In this document: positions 20,054-28,417 of the stretch, one piece after another | How positions within the stretch are numbered: the stretch's first letter is position 1 | Layout: every line of letters starts with the position of its first letter | DNA from: Dyadobacter crusticola DSM 16708 | GTDB lineage: Bacteria; Bacteroidota; Bacteroidia; Cytophagales; Spirosomataceae | NCBI RefSeq assembly: GCF_000701505.1 | Contig: NZ_KL370787.1 | Coordinates: 393,248-457,247, forward strand | Direction of reading: 5' to 3' | Length of the DNA: 64,000 bases | The notes under the pieces: generated by a model | What the model was told of the DNA's origin: nothing | The model's input: only the letters and a program-made list of their open reading frames with translations | Database searches by the model: none | Position numbers and translations under genes: made by a program

Positions 20054-20668
20054 ATGAAAATTAAGTTTACGCTCATGAAATATTGTACATACCGGGCCGC
20101 TATCCTGCTCTTCGCGATTGCTGTGGCTAGCTGCGATACCAAAACGAACGAAAAAACCGAAGCTGCAACCGACTCCGTTATTGCGGAAAAGCCGTCGGCG
20201 CCCGATCTTAACAGTGACCAGTCGGAGCTTTTGGAAACGATACTTGGGTCCACTGACAATTCGGAGCAAACTGTATTGAGAGGAGTTGCATTCGGGGATC
20301 CGGTGGCGAAAGTGAAAGCTGCCGAAACTTTTGAAATGTTTGAAGAAACACCTGATCACCTGGGCTATACGCTTGAAACAAGTAGGCTCGAAACGATTGA
20401 TATTCAATATTTTTTTGATAAGACCAAAAAGGTAAACAGGATTACAGTCGATGTTTATCTCAATAGCCCCGAAGCGACAAAACAGCTTTGGCGGGCAGGG
20501 AAAAGTCATTTCAGCAAAACCTATGATACCCCCAAAGAGGAGCCTAAGGAAATTGTTTGGAATGGAAAAACCGTCCGCGTGAATATGGAGGACGTTTCCG
20601 AGGGCAAAGATTACGGGTTGAAATTCCAGTTTTACCCAACAAACAAAAACGTACTGGCCGCAAACTAA
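20054..20668 (+). CDS. Hypothetical lipoprotein
   Basis: A 204-residue predicted lipoprotein with a hydrophobic signal and an A-V-A-S-C lipobox (Cys near residue 28). The mature part starts with a Thr/Glu/Lys-rich linker, then a mixed alpha/beta region I do not recognise. The start could equally be the ATG at 20075, since both give a usable signal peptide. Its TAA stop overlaps the ATG of the cyclophilin gene in TAATG, a sign of translational coupling. It may therefore act with that periplasmic foldase, but nothing direct shows this. Confidence 0.8.
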   Translation: MKIKFTLMKYCTYRAAILLFAIAVASCDTKTNEKTEAATDSVIAEKPSAPDLNSDQSELLETILGSTDNSEQTVLRGVAFGDPVAKVKAAETFEMFEETPDHLGYTLETSRLETIDIQYFFDKTKKVNRITVDVYLNSPEATKQLWRAGKSHFSKTYDTPKEEPKEIVWNGKTVRVNMEDVSEGKDYGLKFQFYPTNKNVLAAN

Positions 20669-21381
20669 TGTTTATGAAGACCAAAAATTCGATTATTCTG
20701 GCAGCATTATGCCTGCTTTCTGTTCATGCATTTGCCCAAAAGAAATCCAAAAAAGACGAGGTAGTTACCATCGAAACAGATAAAGGGACAATGCGTTTCA
20801 TCCTGTTTGATGAGACTCCCAAACACAAAGCCAACTTCATCAAGCTTGCCAAGGAAAACTTTTACGACGGCGTACTTTTTCACCGGGTGATTGACGATTT
20901 CATGATCCAGGGCGGTGATCCAAAATCGAAGAATGCAAAACCTGATGATAACCTGGGCAATGGAGAAAACGGGTATCGGATACCTGCTGAGTTCAGTCCG
21001 AAATTGTTCCACCAGAAAGGCGCACTTGCTGCTGCTCGTGATAATAATCCAGCGAAAGAATCAAGCGGTTGTCAGTTTTATGTAGTAGAAGGCCGAAAAT
21101 GGAGCAAAAACGACCTGGACAAGCAAGCTTCGCGCGCAGCCCGCAAGCTCACTGACGCACAGCGGAAAGTATACGAAACCGTAGGAGGAACCCCGCACTT
21201 GGACGGTTCTTACACCGTATTCGGTCAATTGATCGATGGAATGGATGTGATTGACAAGATCGCTTCTGTTGATAAAAATGAAAGAGACCGGCCGGAAAAG
21301 GATATTGCCATGAAGGTTTCTGTCAAGAACATGAAAAAGAAAAAGATCACCAGAAAATACGGCTGGAAATACGAGGCTTGA
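20668..21381 (+). CDS. Exported cyclophilin-type peptidyl-prolyl isomerase
   Basis: A 237-residue cyclophilin with a signal peptide ending V-H-A-F-A-Q. Core motifs are F-H-R-V-I with D-D-F-M-I-Q-G-G-D-P, and S-S-G-C-Q-F-Y-V-V. Cyclophilins catalyse proline cis/trans isomerisation, here in the periplasm. An insertion of about 35 charged residues precedes the D-G-S-Y-T-V-F-G-Q-L segment. The start at 20668 overlaps the previous stop; an ATG two codons later at 20674 is an alternative. The C-terminus is Lys-rich. An RmlD-like gene starts 7 bases downstream. Confidence 0.93.
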   Translation: MFMKTKNSIILAALCLLSVHAFAQKKSKKDEVVTIETDKGTMRFILFDETPKHKANFIKLAKENFYDGVLFHRVIDDFMIQGGDPKSKNAKPDDNLGNGENGYRIPAEFSPKLFHQKGALAAARDNNPAKESSGCQFYVVEGRKWSKNDLDKQASRAARKLTDAQRKVYETVGGTPHLDGSYTVFGQLIDGMDVIDKIASVDKNERDRPEKDIAMKVSVKNMKKKKITRKYGWKYEA

Positions 21382-21388
21382 TTTACCA

Positions 21389-22291
21389 TTGAAAAAACGA
21401 ATCTTAATCACCGGCTCCAATGGACTGCTGGGACAAAAGCTGATCGAGCTGCTTGTTCGACAGTCTGACATTGAAACTATTGCCACAGCCAAAGGCGCAA
21501 ACCGGTTGCCATTTCGGGAAGGTTACAGGTACATTGAAATGGATATTACGGATCCCGCGCAGGTAGATGCGATTGTGGGAGAAGTTCGTCCGCACGTAAT
21601 TATCCACACGGCAGCAATGACCAATGTGGATCAATGCGAGCTGGAAAAAGAAGCGTGCTGGAAGCTGAATGTAACTGCCGTCGAAATCCTGATCACTGCC
21701 TGCCGCCAGTACAATGTATTTCTGCAACATCTTTCTACGGACTTTGTTTTTGATGGAACATCAGGACCGTACAAGGAGGAAGATCTCCCTAACCCGATCA
21801 GCTTTTACGGTTGGAGCAAATACGCAGCCGAGAAAGCGGTACTCAGCTCGGATATCCGCTTTGCGATCACCAGAACAGTACTCGTATATGGGATAGCGCA
21901 CGATATGAGCCGGAGCAATATCATTCTTTGGGTAAAAAAATCATTGGAAGCTGGTAAGAGTATCCAGGTTGTAACAGACCAGTTTCGCACACCTACCCTC
22001 GCCGAAGATCTTGCAACAGGCTGCTTTCTGATCGCAGATAAAGAAGCCGAGGGAATTTTCCATATTTCCGGAAAAGACTTTTTAACCCCATTCGAAATGG
22101 CGATCATGGCAGCGGAGTACTTTGATCTTGATAAATCATTGATCTCGCCTACTGACGCTTTCGCATTCACCCAGCCCGCCCGCCGCCCGCCGCGTACCGG
22201 TTTCGACCTCAGTAAATCACGTAGCATTTTAGGCTACGAACCGCATTCGTTCAAAGAAGGAATTGCATTGCTGGCGCAGCAAATAGGATAG
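21389..22291 (+). CDS. RmlD-like NAD(P)-dependent sugar reductase (SDR)
   Basis: A 300-residue extended short-chain dehydrogenase. The Rossmann motif G-S-N-G-L-L-G is at the N-terminus, T-D-F-V-F-D-G-T holds the active-site Thr, and Y-G-W-S-K is the YxxxK catalytic pair. The overall pattern matches dTDP-4-dehydrorhamnose reductase-like proteins. No other rml genes are nearby, so rhamnose synthesis is unproven. The only start that keeps the whole Rossmann motif is TTG at 21389, 7 bases after the cyclophilin stop; no in-frame ATG exists before the motif. It is directly convergent with the Uma2 gene, with no gap. Confidence 0.88.
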   Translation: MKKRILITGSNGLLGQKLIELLVRQSDIETIATAKGANRLPFREGYRYIEMDITDPAQVDAIVGEVRPHVIIHTAAMTNVDQCELEKEACWKLNVTAVEILITACRQYNVFLQHLSTDFVFDGTSGPYKEEDLPNPISFYGWSKYAAEKAVLSSDIRFAITRTVLVYGIAHDMSRSNIILWVKKSLEAGKSIQVVTDQFRTPTLAEDLATGCFLIADKEAEGIFHISGKDFLTPFEMAIMAAEYFDLDKSLISPTDAFAFTQPARRPPRTGFDLSKSRSILGYEPHSFKEGIALLAQQIG

Positions 22292-22891
22292 TCACGAGTT
22301 TTCTATCTCGTGCAAATTGATTTCAAAACTGGGAAACAAAGGTGCTCCTGAAAGGTGGAAGTCAAAGTGGTGATGTTCTATAACAGGCTGCCCGGGCTGG
22401 TAAACGTAGATCTTCTGATTAAATCGATCAATCAGCCAGCCCAGTTCACAACCATTTTCCAGGTATTCCTGCATTTTGTTTTTGAGATATTTCACACTGT
22501 CCGACTTTGACCGTACCTCGATCACAAAATCAGGACATATATGTGCGAATTTCTCTTTATCAGTTCCCGGCAACAAATCCCATTTGTCCAGCCTAATCCA
22601 GGATACATCAGGCGATCTAACAGAACTATTGGGCAGTGTAAAACCAGCCGAGGAACCAAAAACCTTCCCTGGAATTTTCTCATTCCGCAACCAACTGCCA
22701 AAGTGGATTAGAATATTAGATGTAAAATTGTCTGTAAAACTTCCAGATGGAGACATAATGATGACATTTCCTTCACTGTCGCGCTCAAAATCGAGCGTAT
22801 CGTCGAGGTTCGTCTGACAGAACAGGAAGAATTCATCCTCGCTCATCAGATTCCCACCTTCTAGGATAGCTGGCATGTTCATTTTCAACAT
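22292..22891 (-). CDS. Uma2 family (DUF820) PD-(D/E)xK nuclease-like protein
   Basis: About 199 residues. The family pattern S-P-D-V-S-W, followed by P-D-F-V-I-E-V-R-S-K-S-D, gives the Asp and Glu of a PD-(D/E)xK nuclease core. A downstream E-Y-L-E-N-G-C-E-L-G-W-L-I-D segment is also typical. Uma2 proteins are very widespread, and their cellular substrate is unsettled. Several close in-frame ATGs exist (22891, 22882, 22876), so the start is uncertain; a longer frame would need TTG at 22912. The gene abuts the convergent reductase gene. Confidence 0.85.
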   Translation of the reverse strand: MLKMNMPAILEGGNLMSEDEFFLFCQTNLDDTLDFERDSEGNVIIMSPSGSFTDNFTSNILIHFGSWLRNEKIPGKVFGSSAGFTLPNSSVRSPDVSWIRLDKWDLLPGTDKEKFAHICPDFVIEVRSKSDSVKYLKNKMQEYLENGCELGWLIDRFNQKIYVYQPGQPVIEHHHFDFHLSGAPLFPSFEINLHEIENS

Positions 22892-22958
22892 CTGGAAGTT
22901 TTTATAAAGCAATTTACAGTTCCTGCTTCACAATTATTTTTACCAATGATCCTGCGGC

Positions 22959-24605
22959 CTAATACAACTTTTCATAATACTCTCTCGCCATTCTATCGGA
23001 ATTGAATGGCTCATTCACGTCGTTCATGCTGTTGAGTACCATTTCTCTCCACTTTTTCTGACCATTATAATAGGTTGGTATCACCTCGCGTTCGAGCTTC
23101 TCCATGAGGTTGTCGCAATCTTGCTTGTTAATACCGTCACCTTTTGCGACAGGCAGCAAAAATGAGTTCTCGCCGTCTTTTGCGAATTCACAAATCCAGC
23201 CGTCGAATGTAGAAAGGTTAAGTGATGCATTCATTGCCGCTGTCATTCCGCTGGTGCCCGAAGCTTCGCGGGTAACTACGGGCGTATTTAACCAAATATC
23301 AGAACCATCTTTCAACAATTTTGAAAGCGCTAATTCATAACCTGTCAGTACCGCCAGATTAGGATACAGGTGGCTCAGATAGAAAAGCCGGTTGAATGTA
23401 TTGACAGCGTCTTCATCTTTCGGATAAGGTTTACCTGCCCAGATCACCTGCACCGGCTGCTGTATGTTGTTCATCATTCTCGTGAACCGGCTCATATCCC
23501 AAACAAGCATATCAGGACGCTTGTAGGCTGCAAACCTGCGGGCCCACACAATCGTCAGTACGTTCGGGTCAAAGATCTTTCCGCATTGATTGGCTACGGT
23601 TTTGAACAATACAGCTTTCAGCTCCTTCTTCCGTGCCGCGATCCGGTCAGTATCCTTATCGATCCTGGCTTGTTCCAGCTGTGGATCAACCCAATACGTA
23701 TTATTTTGTGCATTGGTAATATGGCCGATCGGAGCAATACCAGGATAAGCTTTCCACATTCCGCGCGACACTTCGCCGTGCAGCTTGGAAACGCCATTTG
23801 CATTCCGGCTCAGACTCAGGGCTGCCAGCGAATGGTTAAAGATATTATCCTTCATCCCGCTGATCTTTTTAACCGTCGCCAGATCCAGTCCCGAGAAAAA
23901 CCCGAGCTTATCCAGGAAACCGATCTCGTGCTTCTCGTTCCCGGCTTCTTCCGGGGTATGTGTTGTAAAAACAACCCGCTTCTTCACTTCATCCACTTTC
24001 CCGTACTTTTTATATAAGGAGAAAACGGCGGAAACCGCGTGGGCTTCATTGAGATGGTATACTTCGGGTTCATATCCCAGCTCTTCCAAAAGTCTCGCCC
24101 CGCCGATCCCCAGCACCATGCATTGCGCTACTTTGTAGGTTGGGTCTGCATCGTATAAAGAGTAGCTGATTGCTCTTGTAGTATCATCATTTCCATCCGT
24201 ATCTGTCGTCAGCAGGAACATTGGAGCAGTTTTAAATACTTCTGGGTCCAAATAATAGGCGGCGACCCAAACCTTTTTGCCCATTACCGGTATCTGAAAA
24301 CGAATCTTTGTGTCAGTCAAAAAGGAATACATTTTTTCCCGAAACTCGGGTTGCATACTCCCGTCCTTGGCGCGGCCCTGATCGTAATAGCCGTACTTCC
24401 AGAGCATACCAACACCAATAAGGTTCTGCTTCAATGCATATACGCTGCGCATGTGCGAGCCTGCCAGAAAGCCCAGACCGCCTGAATAGATTTTCAGCGC
24501 CTGGTCGACAGCGAATTCCATTGAAAAGTATGCAACTGATTTTTTGTATTGATTATCCGGGGTAAAAGGATGTTTGTAAGGGAGTGAAAACGTGGACTTA
24601 ACCAT
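22959..24605 (-). CDS. GT35-like alpha-glucan phosphorylase homologue lacking the PLP lysine
   Basis: A 548-residue protein of the short alpha-glucan phosphorylase type, with Y-F-S-M-E-F at the N-terminus, H-L-N-E-A-H-A centrally, and F-A-A-Y-K-R-P. The C-terminal motif reads E-A-S-G-T-S-G-M-T-A-A-M-N. In active glycogen phosphorylases the residue after G-N-M or G-M is the lysine that binds pyridoxal phosphate; here it is Thr455 (codon ACA read on the minus strand). The enzyme may therefore be a non-phosphorolytic glucosyltransferase or act without PLP. It lies 83 bases downstream of the MNIO gene on the same strand with no terminator between, so it may belong to that operon. Family is certain, activity is not. 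Confidence 0.88.
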   Translation of the reverse strand: MVKSTFSLPYKHPFTPDNQYKKSVAYFSMEFAVDQALKIYSGGLGFLAGSHMRSVYALKQNLIGVGMLWKYGYYDQGRAKDGSMQPEFREKMYSFLTDTKIRFQIPVMGKKVWVAAYYLDPEVFKTAPMFLLTTDTDGNDDTTRAISYSLYDADPTYKVAQCMVLGIGGARLLEELGYEPEVYHLNEAHAVSAVFSLYKKYGKVDEVKKRVVFTTHTPEEAGNEKHEIGFLDKLGFFSGLDLATVKKISGMKDNIFNHSLAALSLSRNANGVSKLHGEVSRGMWKAYPGIAPIGHITNAQNNTYWVDPQLEQARIDKDTDRIAARKKELKAVLFKTVANQCGKIFDPNVLTIVWARRFAAYKRPDMLVWDMSRFTRMMNNIQQPVQVIWAGKPYPKDEDAVNTFNRLFYLSHLYPNLAVLTGYELALSKLLKDGSDIWLNTPVVTREASGTSGMTAAMNASLNLSTFDGWICEFAKDGENSFLLPVAKGDGINKQDCDNLMEKLEREVIPTYYNGQKKWREMVLNSMNDVNEPFNSDRMAREYYEKLY

Positions 24606-24688
24606 TGCTAGGAGTTTTGTTGAAAATAGACAGCCGAACCGGCAGTATACGGATTACAAAATTGTGCCATCAAGTTAATCAACCTATT

Positions 24689-25813
24689 TCAAAATCCTGC
24701 CTTCCATTTCTGCGCAATGTTCATCGCTGTTTGCAGCATGTGCGGCTCCCAACGTTCAATGTGCCAGTCTGTATTGCTGAGGTCAGACGCAAGCAAGAGG
24801 TTTTTTGCCTCATGCAGGTCCCGTGCTTTTTCCAGGATTTCCGACAATTGCATTTGCTGCTGGTGCAAAGTAAGGTCTTCGATCGGCGGGCCAATTTGCA
24901 CCTGTTGTGAAAGAGGCTGAAAGTTCTTTACTGAATCGGGCAGGGTTGCTCCGACGGATTTGACAATGCGGTCCATTTCAAGAAAGTCCTTTTGAAACCC
25001 AGCCTGCTTTTCAGCTGTATCGAGTGCTGTGCCCAGCTGCTCCATTACTACAAACTTCAAGTTAGGGCAGCGCGGGATTGCCTGCCTGAGGTATTCGAAT
25101 ACTTCCGATGGTACTGCCTCGTCGTGGGTGTCGCGCCGTACTACCCTTCCCGGAATCTGTGTGTCCCAGCTCCCGCCGGAGATATGCATTTCCCGCACGC
25201 GTTCAAGTGGATAGAACGAAAGGAAATCGATGAAGTCGAGCTCAAAATTATGGCATTGGCAATACAGGTTGTGCAGGTCGAGGATGATGAACCCGTTGAC
25301 ACTTTCCACCAGTTGGGCCAAAAAGTCTCCATGCCGTTTTACCTCATCCAGTGAATAGGAAAAAGCCAGGTTTTCCAATCCAACCGGACAATTACACGCA
25401 TTCTGAATGCGCGCCAGCCTGTCTTTTCCGATTGCTAATGTAGATGCATTGAAGGGAATGCCGAGCGGCGCGCCTTTGTGGAAGTCAGAACCGGTCATAA
25501 AGCCGAAATGCTCCGTGATGTGATCAAACTGAAACTGGTCGCAGAGCTTGCTGAGCTGATCCAGCCATTTTTGCTGCTCTGCCGACCATTTTCCCGAAAA
25601 CAGCGAAAAGTAAACGCCGTGACCAATCAGCCTGTTCTGGTCACTGAATTCTTTTATAAAATCAGTAAACCATTCCGGTATCACATCCACTTTGAAGAGC
25701 GCATCGAAAGACCATTCAATAGCCTCCACTCGCTCCATTTCAAACAATGGAATAGACGCTTGCAGAATGTGCGCGTCGAGGTTACAGGCGACTGTGGAGA
25801 ATATTTGCGACAT
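24689..25813 (-). CDS. DUF692 / MNIO-family iron-dependent peptide-modifying enzyme
   Basis: A 374-residue TIM-barrel protein of the DUF692 (MbnB/TglH/ChrH, MNIO) family. Candidate iron ligands appear in order: His65 (G-H-G), Glu101 and His102 (E-H-F-G-F), Glu147 (E-N-L), Asp179 and His181 (D-L-H-N-L), Glu208 and His210 (E-M-H-I-S-G-G), and Asp228 and His230 (D-T-H-D-E). Known members use two or three iron atoms to modify cysteines, and some other residues, in ribosomally made peptides. The final ~95 residues form a helical extension beyond the usual ~280-residue core, and no separate partner-protein gene is present. I use the ATG at 25813, 11 bases after the small lipopeptide stop; TTG at 25849 would overlap it. 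Confidence 0.87.
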   Translation of the reverse strand: MSQIFSTVACNLDAHILQASIPLFEMERVEAIEWSFDALFKVDVIPEWFTDFIKEFSDQNRLIGHGVYFSLFSGKWSAEQQKWLDQLSKLCDQFQFDHITEHFGFMTGSDFHKGAPLGIPFNASTLAIGKDRLARIQNACNCPVGLENLAFSYSLDEVKRHGDFLAQLVESVNGFIILDLHNLYCQCHNFELDFIDFLSFYPLERVREMHISGGSWDTQIPGRVVRRDTHDEAVPSEVFEYLRQAIPRCPNLKFVVMEQLGTALDTAEKQAGFQKDFLEMDRIVKSVGATLPDSVKNFQPLSQQVQIGPPIEDLTLHQQQMQLSEILEKARDLHEAKNLLLASDLSNTDWHIERWEPHMLQTAMNIAQKWKAGF

Positions 25814-25824
25814 AGGAGTAACGA

Positions 25825-25977
25825 TCAACCCATTCCGCAGGCCGGGCAAGGATCCAGGGTGCGCGTCTTCGCTTTTTTATCCTTTTCAGGTTTAATATCC
25901 ATGTCGGCGCAAGCGGTAATTGTGCTCAGTGCAACTGCAACGGCAACGGCCTGAAGTACTGGTTTTGAGATTTTCAT
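25825..25977 (-). CDS. Candidate MNIO precursor: 50-residue lipopeptide ending CPACGMG
   Basis: A 50-residue ORF with a Lys-containing N-terminus, a hydrophobic core rich in Ala and Val, and an I-T-A-C lipobox at Cys23. The mature part would be about 28 residues: an acidic then Lys-rich linker followed by L-D-P-C-P-A-C-G-M-G, with Cys44 and Cys47. It sits directly upstream of the MNIO gene on the same strand, separated by 11 bases. Peptides next to MNIO genes (methanobactin, bufferin and 3-thiaglutamate types) are their substrates, and modified cysteines are often followed by Gly, as here. This is therefore a likely peptide substrate or metal-binding lipoprotein. No database comparison was possible. 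Confidence 0.72.
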   Translation of the reverse strand: MKISKPVLQAVAVAVALSTITACADMDIKPEKDKKAKTRTLDPCPACGMG

Positions 25978-26055
25978 GTGAATATTGATAAGGTGAATTG
26001 GAATACCTGATCAAGATGAAAAACTGTGCTAATTAGTTGTAAACGAAACACATTA

Positions 26056-26094
26056 AATGTAAAGTGCCCGGCTTTGGACCGGGCACTTTACATT
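26056..26094 (-). terminator. Strong hairpin terminator
   Basis: A perfect 16-bp stem (26056-26071 with 26079-26094) around a 7-base loop. It lies 17 bases beyond the stop of the minus-strand acidic coiled-coil gene. It also insulates the lipopeptide-MNIO operon, whose own promoter must therefore lie between about 25978 and 26055. Confidence 0.8.
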
Positions 26095-26110
26095 GTGCTC
26101 TTAACATTCA

Positions 26111-26692
26111 CTATTTACCAAAAAGCTTCGCCCAAAATCCTTTCGCTTTCGTCCGGGTCTCGGCAACTTTCTCTGAAGCGGCTTCCCTCAGTTCTTCCAT
26201 CTCTATCTCGGCTTTTGCTTTCAGTTCTGCGGCTTTGACCTTCGCTTCGGCAAGTTTCTCAGCAGCTATTTCCTTCGCCTCTTCGAAAGCTTCTTCCGCA
26301 TCCTCTTTCAAGTCTTCATATTTGTCAACTGCCGCTTCTTTCAGGTCCGCAGCCTTTTCAGTCAAGTCTTCATAAATCCCACCTGCTTTACGCTCTGTTT
26401 CTTCTACCTTCTCCCCTGCCGCCGCTCTTACCTCCTCCACTTCGACGGTAGCCTCTTCTTCAAGCTCCGCGACCGAATCCTTCGTTTCTTGAATGGCCAT
26501 TTCAGCTTCGGCTTTCAGGTCGTCCGTCGTTTCATAAACTTCTGTTTCGATCCCATCTGCTGCTGCCTCCTCCTCCTGCGCCTCCTCCACTATCTCATCT
26601 TCTGCTTCTGCGGTCGTAGCTTTGATTTGTTGTGTTGTAGTTCCCAGCGATTCTTCTGCATCTTCCGGAAGTGGTTTGTCGTTTTCGGCCAT
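26111..26692 (-). CDS. Acidic Ala/Glu-rich coiled-coil protein, LEA/apolipoprotein-like
   Basis: A 193-residue protein of strongly biased composition: Glu, Ala, Lys and Thr dominate, with almost no aromatic residues. The first ~60 residues are very acidic and likely disordered. The rest consists of helical repeats of roughly 11-residue periodicity (for example K-A-A-D-L-K-E-A-A and E-A-K-V-K-A-A-E-L-K-A-K). The C-terminus ends in a basic amphipathic K-G-F-W-A-K-L-F-G-K. Such patterns occur in stress-desiccation (LEA-like), YtxH-like and apolipoprotein-like proteins. There is no signal peptide. Role unknown; membrane or protein protection under stress is only a guess. A strong terminator follows. 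Confidence 0.75.
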   Translation of the reverse strand: MAENDKPLPEDAEESLGTTTQQIKATTAEAEDEIVEEAQEEEAAADGIETEVYETTDDLKAEAEMAIQETKDSVAELEEEATVEVEEVRAAAGEKVEETERKAGGIYEDLTEKAADLKEAAVDKYEDLKEDAEEAFEEAKEIAAEKLAEAKVKAAELKAKAEIEMEELREAASEKVAETRTKAKGFWAKLFGK

Positions 26693-26783
26693 TGCTAACA
26701 GGTTTAAGGTAAAAAGTTGATTTACTTAGCGTTGTAAGCTACAAAGGAGTTTGGATGTTACAAACAAATGCACTTGCTTTCTT

Positions 26784-27350
26784 TCACTCTAACCTTCTAA
26801 CCATCAAATTTTTAACCAGCTCAAAAAATGGCTCCGGCTGCAATGTGCGCCAGTTGCCGATGTGCAGCGTGCCGCCGAAATTGATAAAATAGTCTAGCCG
26901 GAACTTCTTCCATTGCTCCTCCACGTGCTCCCGGAAATTGACGGCTGCGATCCACCCGTCTTCAATATCATCAAACCATTCCGAATAGTAATCGTCTTCT
27001 CCGCCGTGGAAGTCAAGCAGGTTTTCGCCGATCATGATAAACTGGTTGATACCTTCATCCACGAGCGGGTCTATCACCTGCCTTTTGAAGAACATGATAT
27101 CATTGTGAAGCGCGTCGTTCCATTCACCGAACATCTCGATCACCGCGTACCGTTTCTTGTAGTCGGCGAAAATAATCTTCACATACAGTGTCTCAGACCC
27201 TATTTCATCCCAAAGCGGGTGAATATAGTAGCCGTAAATCGCATTTTCGTAGTAGTCTAGATTGTAAGTCCTGCCGAAAAAGGGCGACCGCTCATCGTGA
27301 CTTGCCACATAATGTTTTTCCCAGTTATAGTAGGGTTCTATCTCCTGCAT
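26784..27350 (-). CDS. Conserved-looking hypothetical protein
   Basis: A 188-residue cytoplasmic protein rich in aromatic (Tyr, Trp, Phe) and acidic residues. There is no signal peptide, membrane segment or catalytic motif I can recognise. Clusters such as G-E-D-D-Y-Y-S-E-W-F-D-D and I-G-N-W-R-T-L stand out. The even hydrophobic pattern suggests one globular alpha/beta domain. It is flanked by terminators, so it is probably a monocistronic gene. Function unknown. Confidence 0.75.
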   Translation of the reverse strand: MQEIEPYYNWEKHYVASHDERSPFFGRTYNLDYYENAIYGYYIHPLWDEIGSETLYVKIIFADYKKRYAVIEMFGEWNDALHNDIMFFKRQVIDPLVDEGINQFIMIGENLLDFHGGEDDYYSEWFDDIEDGWIAAVNFREHVEEQWKKFRLDYFINFGGTLHIGNWRTLQPEPFFELVKNLMVRRLE

Positions 27351-27396
27351 AATCGCTCCTTGTAATGGGTACTTACTTTATTTAACTACAAAACAA

Positions 27397-27435
27397 AAAA
27401 GGCTTGAACGATGTTTTAAATCGTCCAAGCCTTTT
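27397..27435 (-). terminator. Terminator for DUF1080 gene
   Basis: A 16-bp stem with one G-U wobble (27397-27412 with 27420-27435). On the minus strand it is followed by a T-rich tail, TTGTTTTG. It lies 23 bases past the stop of the DUF1080 gene. Confidence 0.75.
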
Positions 27436-27458
27436 GCAATTATTGTACCTGCTATTTC

Positions 27459-28223
27459 TTACAACTCGCGGATCCAGACATTGCGGAAGCTGGTCGTATT
27501 GTTGTGGTCCTGCAATTTGATTGGTCCTTTTCCGTGTGGCTCAATGGTTGGCTGACCGATGTAAGGAGTTGTACCCTGGATCATCGTATGATTTTGCACC
27601 AACACACCATTGTGGATCACAGTAATGTAAGGCGGGATCGTCATTTGTCCATCTTTGTTGAAATGCGGCGCAGTGTAAACCACGTCATAAGTCTGCCACT
27701 CGCCCGGCCCTACCGATGCATTCACCAGCGGCATTGTTTGTTTGTAGATTGAACCTGCCTGTCCGTTGGAATAAGTGGGATTGTTGTAGCTGTCGAGTAC
27801 CTGCAGCTCGTAAATGCCCTGCATAAAGATCCCGCTGTTACCGCGTCCCTGTCCGTTTCCGTCCACTTTCGCCGGTGTACGCCATTCAATGTGGAGCTGA
27901 TAGTCACCAAAAGTCTGTTTGGTCTGGATATCTCCTGATTTTGGAGCTACCGTCATCGTGCCGTCTGCTACTGTCCACGGAGCAGCTGATTTTCCGTCTT
28001 TTCCAGAAACCCAGGCATCCAAATTTTTACCGTCAAATAAAATAATGGCGTCTGAGGGTGCAGTAAAGCCTGAAACCGCAGAAGAACTTTTACCTGGCGT
28101 CACAACACGGGGAACCGGGCTCCATAACTCGCTCGACTCGGGAGTTTGTTTGGCAGGTTGAAGTTGTGCATGAGCAGCAAACGCCGTTGCCAGGCTGAAC
28201 GCGGTAAGAATTAATTTTTTCAT
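27459..28223 (-). CDS. Secreted DUF1080 (3-keto-disaccharide hydrolase-like) protein
   Basis: A 254-residue exported protein. The signal peptide ends A-A-H-A-Q, and the DUF1080 jelly-roll domain fills the rest. The opening I-L-F-D-G-K-N-L-D-A-W, the middle N-S-G-I-F-M-Q-G-I-Y-E-L-Q-V-L-D-S, and the closing I-K-L-Q-D-H motif are all family-typical. Named members hydrolyse 3-keto-glycosides. The ATG at 28223 begins the signal peptide; the frame upstream of it is leader. It is divergent from a second, larger DUF1080 gene at 28418, and a sugar-dehydrogenase homologue follows that one. A shared 3-keto-sugar pathway is inferred. Confidence 0.9.
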   Translation of the reverse strand: MKKLILTAFSLATAFAAHAQLQPAKQTPESSELWSPVPRVVTPGKSSSAVSGFTAPSDAIILFDGKNLDAWVSGKDGKSAAPWTVADGTMTVAPKSGDIQTKQTFGDYQLHIEWRTPAKVDGNGQGRGNSGIFMQGIYELQVLDSYNNPTYSNGQAGSIYKQTMPLVNASVGPGEWQTYDVVYTAPHFNKDGQMTIPPYITVIHNGVLVQNHTMIQGTTPYIGQPTIEPHGKGPIKLQDHNNTTSFRNVWIREL

Positions 28224-28417
28224 TTTTAAAAATAAACTGTTTTGGTCAGATAAAACTGATGGAAAAAGCGCGAGTATGCACCGAATACCAAAAGCAGTCA
28301 GGCTCGCGTTTCTCATCTAATTAAATGCAATTTTACCAATTCTTATCACGTAATTTGCACGCGATTCGGCGACCTGCGGCCGGTATTTAATCAAAAACCT
28401 ACCAAGCTTACCCAAGT

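Noticed and set aside
23370..24017. A 215-codon plus-strand frame inside the GT35-like gene
   Set aside because: Antisense shadow; the minus-strand frame has full family motifs.
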